In this document: positions 58,801 through 64,000 of the stretch, piece after piece | How positions within the stretch are numbered: position 1 is the stretch's first letter | How the letters are laid out: each line of letters starts with the position of its first letter | Assembly: GCA_949152475.1 (NCBI GenBank) | Contig: OX424564.1 | Coordinates: 2,790,001 to 2,854,000, forward strand | Direction: 5' to 3' | Length of the DNA: 64,000 bases | From: Terebella lapidaria | Taxonomy: Eukaryota > Annelida > Polychaeta > Terebellida > Terebellidae | Translations under genes and position numbers: made by a program | Notes under the pieces: generated by a model | What the model was told of the DNA's origin: nothing | What the model saw: the letters and a program-made list of their open reading frames with translations, nothing else | Database searches by the model: none

Positions 58801-61020
58801 GAAACGGGCGAATGCTACATGCTAAAAGCTAAGCTGTGCGATTACGTGCAACTTGATGTTAGCATCAACTCGCATGGTGCGACCAGTGGGCACGATGCCA
58901 TCGCATCAGGCGGCCATCTTAGTTGAACAGGCGAGCATTGTCTCGCACAGATGCGCGCATCCTCTATTTCAGACACAAATACAGACTTTAATATGAACTG
59001 AACTTAAACACTGCATTTGCCCATATGAACTACATGATATAGACTGTCTATAAACCACTCGACCATATGTTTGCGAGCATATGCGAGCATATAATGGCCT
59101 TCACAAAAAAAAAACGAAATGCTTTAAGTGTGCCACAGTGCCAAGAAGCAATGCTAGCATCGGCAATGCTCGCACACATTATGCTAGCTTCAAATCACAC
59201 GATGCTAGGTCAGGCGAAGTTTGGCTAACACGTGCTAAATGCCAGGTTCAGCGTGCTAGCATTTTGGTGAGGTTCTTGCGACATCGGTACTGTATGACGG
59301 TCGGATTCGTCCGGAAGGACTGTTACCTGGTTGTAGTTTCAGTAATCACGATGCCTGCTGTGAACGTGCCACCGTGCGGGGCGCTTGCGAACTAGGTAGC
59401 GGGCGTCAAACGTTACAAAAAGTTCTATTAACTGGAATGGTGCAGCATTTCTTTCGATTGCGAGTAGTGGTCGAGTACTGTATTCATTCTAATTACAGTA
59501 CTCCCCGCTTAGAAAATTTATATTGTTGCCCTGAAACCATGAAAACACCAGTCTCTAGCGGTATTGTCAATCTATTGCCTGCCAGGCACTAAGGGGGGGA
59601 AGGGGGTGCTAGTTGACTTCTATGGCCCATTCACACCTCTCTCCCTCCCTGCTTCTGCTTACCCAGTCTCCACACACAGCACCCCATTTATATCTAAGGC
59701 AAGTTATGTGTTCCTTTATCACATTTTGCATCAGGAGGTGATGAATAAGTGGCAGTGTGCGCTTTTTAGAGCATACATGTGCGGTAATTAGAATGAATAC
59801 AGTATATCAATTGAGACCCATCGATGTGTTTCCACAGTATACATATCTCTAAAATTCACTTATTTACCCACAGATCATGCAGATGATTAACCTATCGCCA
59901 AACCAGTTTGTCCGAGTCTTTTTTCGCCATTTACGACGCATTCTGCAAAACGTTATTATTGTCCAAAGAGAAGTTTACCGACGTAATTTGTGAAACTCAG
60001 ACAACTTTTGGAGGTTTTGGCGATAGGTCGATTGATCCAGGAGAGCAAAGCTTACCATATAATGTCCTTGCCAACTCTCAAATGGACCTGTTCTTGATGA
60101 CTTAAAGTCTTTCATGCACAATTCCTCCCAAAAGTCCTCCGTTTCTCCGATTAAATGCTGAAAACATATCGGTACAGTAGAACCTGACTTTTATGATCAC
60201 CCAAGGACTAAGAAAAAGTGGTCTCACATTAATGACAGGTGGTCTCTCAGGACCGATTGGTTAACATGTTACACAAGGCAACTCCATGGAGTGATGTCCC
60301 TTGTCGAATTTCTATATACACATGTAGCAGGACATGAGTTTGGGGTGCTTGCAAAAAATATTTCTCGATTTATCTTGTTTGCAAGGCGGAAAAGTGATGA
60401 TTTTTGCCTTTAATTGCAAAGTTTAAAGTAAACTGTGAGCTTGCAAAGTTGGCCAAGGTCACCCATTGTCGAACTTGTCCAAGAATATATTCATGTGCAT
60501 GTACATGTATGGGCCTAATTTGGCATCGTTGCACAGAATATTTCTCGAGTTATTGTGTCTACAAGTGGAAAAAGTAGTGATTTTGGCATTTTGCAAAGTT
60601 CAAAGCCAGCTGTGATCTCCAAAAGTTGGCTAAGGTCACCCATTGTCAAACTTGTCCGAGAACATAGTCATGTACATGTGTGGGCCTAATTTGGCGTCGT
60701 TACGCAAAAGATTTCCCAAGTTATCGTGTTTACAAGGCGGAACAAATTATTCAGACGGACGCACGCACGCATGCACGGACAGCAGTTCCATGTCCTCGGC
60801 GTGACACAACGCGTCGGGGGACAATGACCACTTGTGTCACTGCGAGATGGTCTCAAACCTCAGGTTGGTCTCTCTCGACAGGTGATCTTTACTCAGGTTA
60901 TACTGTTCATAGTGAAATCATACGAAGCATCGAGGACTTATATTATACTAGTAATTTTTGACAGTCAATACTTCAAAAGACTATCGACTATTGACAAACT
61001 TGACTGCATGATAAACTAGA
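58801..61020. other. No exon seen; old repeats
   Basis: Intronic. A repeat near 60175-60810 starts CAGTAGAACCTGAC and ends in a GACGGACGCACGC-type microsatellite and CAACGCGTCGGGGGACAATG; a ~180-bp unit in it (AGTTATCGTGTTTACAAGGC) is repeated about twice. I looked for the missing elongin-A exon (LWK then C-rich block) here and did not find it. Confidence 0.4.
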
Positions 61021-61640
61021 CGTAGAGGCCTAGAGGCCTCGGGGCATTTCGATACACAACACAATCACAGGTGAACTGTTAATTACTGACAACCAAAATG
61101 ATTACGTAGATACATCCATTTCACTCTAAGACGATGGTTTCTGAGATATGAATGAAAATAAACCAGATTTGGCCGAAAATGAAAAACGCCGACTCAGCAA
61201 AAAAAAAAAATTTGGCCCAGGGCCAAGTTCACCCAAGATACACCTAAGACATGTTCGTCTAGTGTCACGAGTTCGAAAATAATGTCCGTTTCACTCTACG
61301 ATGCACCGTTTCCGAGATATGGCCGAAAATGGAAAAAGGCGGACTCTGCCAAAAAAAAAAATGGGCCCAAGGCCAAGTTCACCCAACATATCCCTAAGAC
61401 ATGGCTGCCTAGTGTTACGAGTCCGAAAATAACGAACGTTTCGCTCTACGACGTACTGTTTCCGAGATATGGCCGAAAATGAAAAACGCAGACTCGGCAA
61501 GAAAAAAATTTGGCCCAAGGCCAAGTTCACCCAACATACCCCTGCGAAACATGTTGCCTAGTGTTACGAGTCCGAAAATAATGTCCGTTTCGCTCTACGA
61601 TGCACCGTTTCTGAGATATGCAATGAGCCTCAAGGATGAC
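61020..61640 (+). repeat. ~140-bp CGTTTCCGAGATA tandem array, four units
   Basis: Units marked by TTTGGCCCAAGGCCAAGTTC, ACCCAACATA, GTCCGTTTCGCTCTACGA and CCGTTTCCGAGATATGGCC, related to the arrays at 40.1 and 42.4 kb. Confidence 0.8.
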
Positions 61641-61809
61641 TCACCAAAATTGTTTTCGGCCCCTGGGTCAAAGGTCATTTGAGGGATTGACCCCATAATC
61701 GATAGGGTTCCTCTGCGACACTATATCAACATATATGTCAAGTTTCAGAATGGTAGCACAAGTACTTTTTGAGTTATCATCCAGAAACCATTTGACACAA
61801 AATTCCAGA

Positions 61810-62205
61810 TTATAAAACTAGAACATGCAGTCCAGTTGCAGACGACCGCTTGGGTGTATACCCCGACGCCCCATCCTTCATCATGTTCATGTTGCCCAGA
61901 TCACCCAAGATATTACCATTATGATCATGGTGATTTGCAATGCTAACGAATTAATATCATTAAGTTTTTATTGATTCTCTTGGCGCTCACAAGCCATGTG
62001 TCTCGTAATAGCAAATTTCAGCACAAAATGCCTCGGCAACTTTGGAAAGTTTGGTTGCCATAGCAACCAAAATCGATAGGTGTCTGATCTCACCATAAGA
62101 TATGTTCACATAAAAAAATTCGTAGCATCGGTTGAGATTTGCAACTTGTGGAGCGCTCACAAGGAAGTGAACATCGTCTGAGACAATGATACAAAGACTT
62201 CTTGA
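61810..62205 (+). mobile_element. CTAGA-family fragment, internally deleted
   Basis: Starts CTAGAACATGCAGTCCAG with CGACCGCTTGGGTGTATACC; then jumps to the 3' half (CAAGCCATGTGTC, GGTTGCCATAGCAACCAAAA, ATCGGTTGAGATTTGCAA). The terminal GGGGGATA is missing. Confidence 0.65.
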
Positions 62206-62219
62206 TATCACAAGGTTAC

Positions 62220-62309
62220 CTGGTTATATTCCTCCAGTGTGGAGAGCTGCGATGCGTTGCATTGCTCCAGGATGGGCTTTAACCGCTCCGCTGGGATACC
62301 ACCAACATT
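62220..62309 (-). CDS. Elongin-A-like exon
   Basis: Encodes NVGGIPAERLKPILEQCNAS then QLSTLEEYNQ, ending at CAG/GTAACC (phase 0). The pattern VGxxP...PILExC...QL...EEYN matches the conserved elongin A segment beside the elongin BC-binding region. The acceptor is ambiguous: ATCAAG at 62310 keeps phase with the SET exon; TTTAG at 62318 adds Ile-Lys, as in elongin A, but does not fit the SET exon directly. The rest of elongin A (TFIIS-N domain, LWK block) was not found, so this is either a captured fragment in the large gene or part of an interleaved elongin-A-like gene. Confidence 0.6.
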
Positions 62310-63200
62310 CTTGATACCTAAACACCGTCAACACATTGAATTTAGTGCCAAATGTATTGTTTTCAAATAAAATTCATTTACAGTGCACTTAAAATTATAT
62401 GGAAATCACAAAATTAATCATGATGATGCAAATTTAATATATTCTGTTATGATGGCGATAGTGGCAGTGGTGATGATGATGATACTTACTGTCAATGTCA
62501 TTTGTGAGCACTTTCAAGCACGCATCAAACAGGCTTGGTACCACTGTCAAGATAATCATCATAGTATTAGCTTCCATTCATCATGTTCATCATGCACATA
62601 CAGCCATGGGCACACCACAAACTCAGCATCATCATGATCATACATGGACCATGTACACAGCCAGGGACAAAATTGTACATTACATTTATTATAAGTCTGT
62701 GTACTGTACAACAAACAGTTTGTAACTACATGACATCATAGATGTAGAGCTATGTAAGCAAAACAAACAGTAGCCCGCGGCTTTCGTACAGACTACAAAA
62801 AAACAGCAAAATGACAACAAATAATATGAACAAATTCATATTAGACTGATTAATGCACCTTTGCAAGCAGGTACTGGTTTCTAGAATGAAAAAAAGAATC
62901 GGACGTTAAGAATGATGTATGGGATTAGCCTACATGATAGATGTACAATATACACAGCATGAAAAAACTATACTTTACATTCTACATGTTCTAACCATCT
63001 ACTTAGTATGTGAAGTACACACAAAAATTGTGACCAGTGATCAGTGACCATGGTTACAACTGTAATGTACTTGGTGCAAAATTCTGGGATACATACAAAT
63101 GATATATGTATGTATGTCTAAAGCAAACTAGCATCTAAAAGACAAAGATGTGTTATAATCATGATAGAGGATGGATGGATGGATAAATAGATACACTCAC

Positions 63201-63396
63201 CCGTTTCCTCCACCAAGACTCACTAAACCCATAGTCATAGCGTAATTCGGTTTGAGGTGGAATGTCTGACACAGCAAATAAACATAAATGTGGGCGATTA
63301 TTCACATTCAGCACGCGAATGTGTGTGTTGGCTCCAGTCGACGAGTCTTTGTCATTTACGTAACGGCCTAAAGTTTCAGTCATGGTTGCATCTATG
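63201..63396 (-). CDS. SET-domain exon (C-terminal half), gene 5' end off window
   Basis: Bounded by TTTGTTTTCAG and CGG/GTGAGTGT (strong donor). Encodes IDATMTETLGRYVNDKDSST, then THIRVLNVNNRPHLCLFA, VSDIPPQTELRYDYGF and SESWWRKR. This is the SET core: LGRYVND takes the place of the GR-x-xNH motif, ANTH follows, and ELRYDYG is the E-L-x-Y-DYG catalytic/pseudoknot segment. It resembles KMT5A-like lysine methyltransferases. His after Asn is replaced by Asp (VND), as I recall from invertebrate and fish SET proteins of this type. The N-terminal SET half and any start must lie beyond 64000 or in an exon I could not find at 63.4-64 kb. Confidence 0.8.
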
Positions 63397-63466
63397 CTGA
63401 AAACAAAAATGGTGACCATGGTCATGATGGTACATATACTGAATTCATGCTAAACACACAAATAGT

Positions 63467-63667
63467 TACTGTAAATCCAGAAATATTAGCGTCCATTAAG
63501 TTTAGCGTTTTTACCAAAGTGGACGTTTTAGCGGCCATTTAATTTAGCAGGTTGATGACAGAAACAGAAAAGCAGAACCGTATTTTATGACTTAGCGTCC
63601 ATAAATATTAGCAAATTTTTACAAAACGCTAAATAAATGGAAGCTGATACTTTCCGGGTTTACAGTA
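63467..63667. mobile_element. Tc1/mariner-type MITE
   Basis: About 200 bp flanked by TA, with ends CTGTAAATCCAGAAA and the complement of CTGTAAACCCGGAAA. AT-rich body with TTAGCGTCCAT words. It lies in the first visible intron of the SET gene. Confidence 0.75.
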
Positions 63668-64000
63668 TGCCCACAATACTTATAAATTATCTCATAATTT
63701 CAATATTTTATCCGGTTAATTAGATTGGGTCATTAGGGGTGGGTATCACAGTAATTAATATTAATCAAACGCCCTCGGGGGGCCTATACATGCAACACTG
63801 CCTTAAAAACCATGGAAACTAAAGGTTACGCCGTCTGTACGCTGTACACAGACCCTTATCCATTTTTGTCATCGAAAACACCATTTTTGTCATCGAAAAC
63901 AGTGGTAAAATTGATGCTGTACGAAACGGTGAATGGCCATTTCCGCTTGCCAGAAGCCAGCAGGCGGCCAGAAAACTCAAATTTTATGACGCTGTGGAAG
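63668..64000. other. No exon seen
   Basis: Intronic or upstream sequence of the SET gene. A short direct repeat (CCATTTTTGTCATCGAAAAC, twice in tandem) is at about 63860-63900. Confidence 0.4.

Noticed and set aside
58400-62200. A further elongin A exon (LWK block) between the two elongin-like exons
   Set aside because: I searched the minus strand by eye for the LWK-C pattern; the only LWK-like hit, near 59830, lacks an acceptor and the following residues do not match.

Overview
The window is animal nuclear DNA: split genes with GT-AG introns, LINE, SINE, MITE and Helentron-like repeats, long satellites and very low gene density. It looks like a marine invertebrate (lophotrochozoan, or invertebrate deuterostome such as amphioxus); the sequence alone does not settle which. 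Two host genes can be read, both on the minus strand, and the rest is mostly repeats.

Layout. 1-7.9 kb: a LINE fragment, a dispersed repeat family and a ten-copy 364-bp satellite. 8.7-12.1 kb: a 3.4-kb DNA transposon with long terminal inverted repeats, a 5-bp target duplication and a LINE tail inside. 13.1-14.5 kb: a compact, apparently complete three-exon gene for a 313-residue double-GNAT acetyltransferase. 14.6-31.2 kb: a 30-bp minisatellite, LINE debris, solo copies of the 364-bp family, a 0.63-kb palindrome, a pair of tRNA-derived SINEs and a 39-bp minisatellite. 31.6-63.4 kb: one large split gene on the minus strand, whose 5' end lies beyond the right edge, with introns packed with repeats.

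The large gene is the main discovery. Reading 5' to 3' on the minus strand, I find the C-terminal half of a SET domain; an elongin-A-like exon; two short linker exons; a giant exon of about 44 16-residue repeats; three short exons ending in an acidic Ser/Asp tract; a 1.6-kb exon with two zinc knuckles and a tyrosine-recombinase domain; six tandem near-identical phase-0 exons; a Myb/SANT-like exon; and a terminal exon with a stop codon. From the repeat exon to the stop, every junction I propose keeps reading frame, which is strong evidence for one transcript. The link to the SET and elongin-like exons is weaker. It may be a SET + zinc finger + recombinase + Myb-like protein, either a host gene derived from a transposase or a large intron-bearing mobile gene.

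The introns hold many copies of a Helentron/HINE-like repeat with terminal hairpins. Its core is a ~135-bp tandem unit carrying nuclear-receptor half-sites (a DR1 and two inverted extended half-sites per unit), about 33 units in four arrays. Two broken DIRS-type retroelement fossils also lie in introns of this gene.
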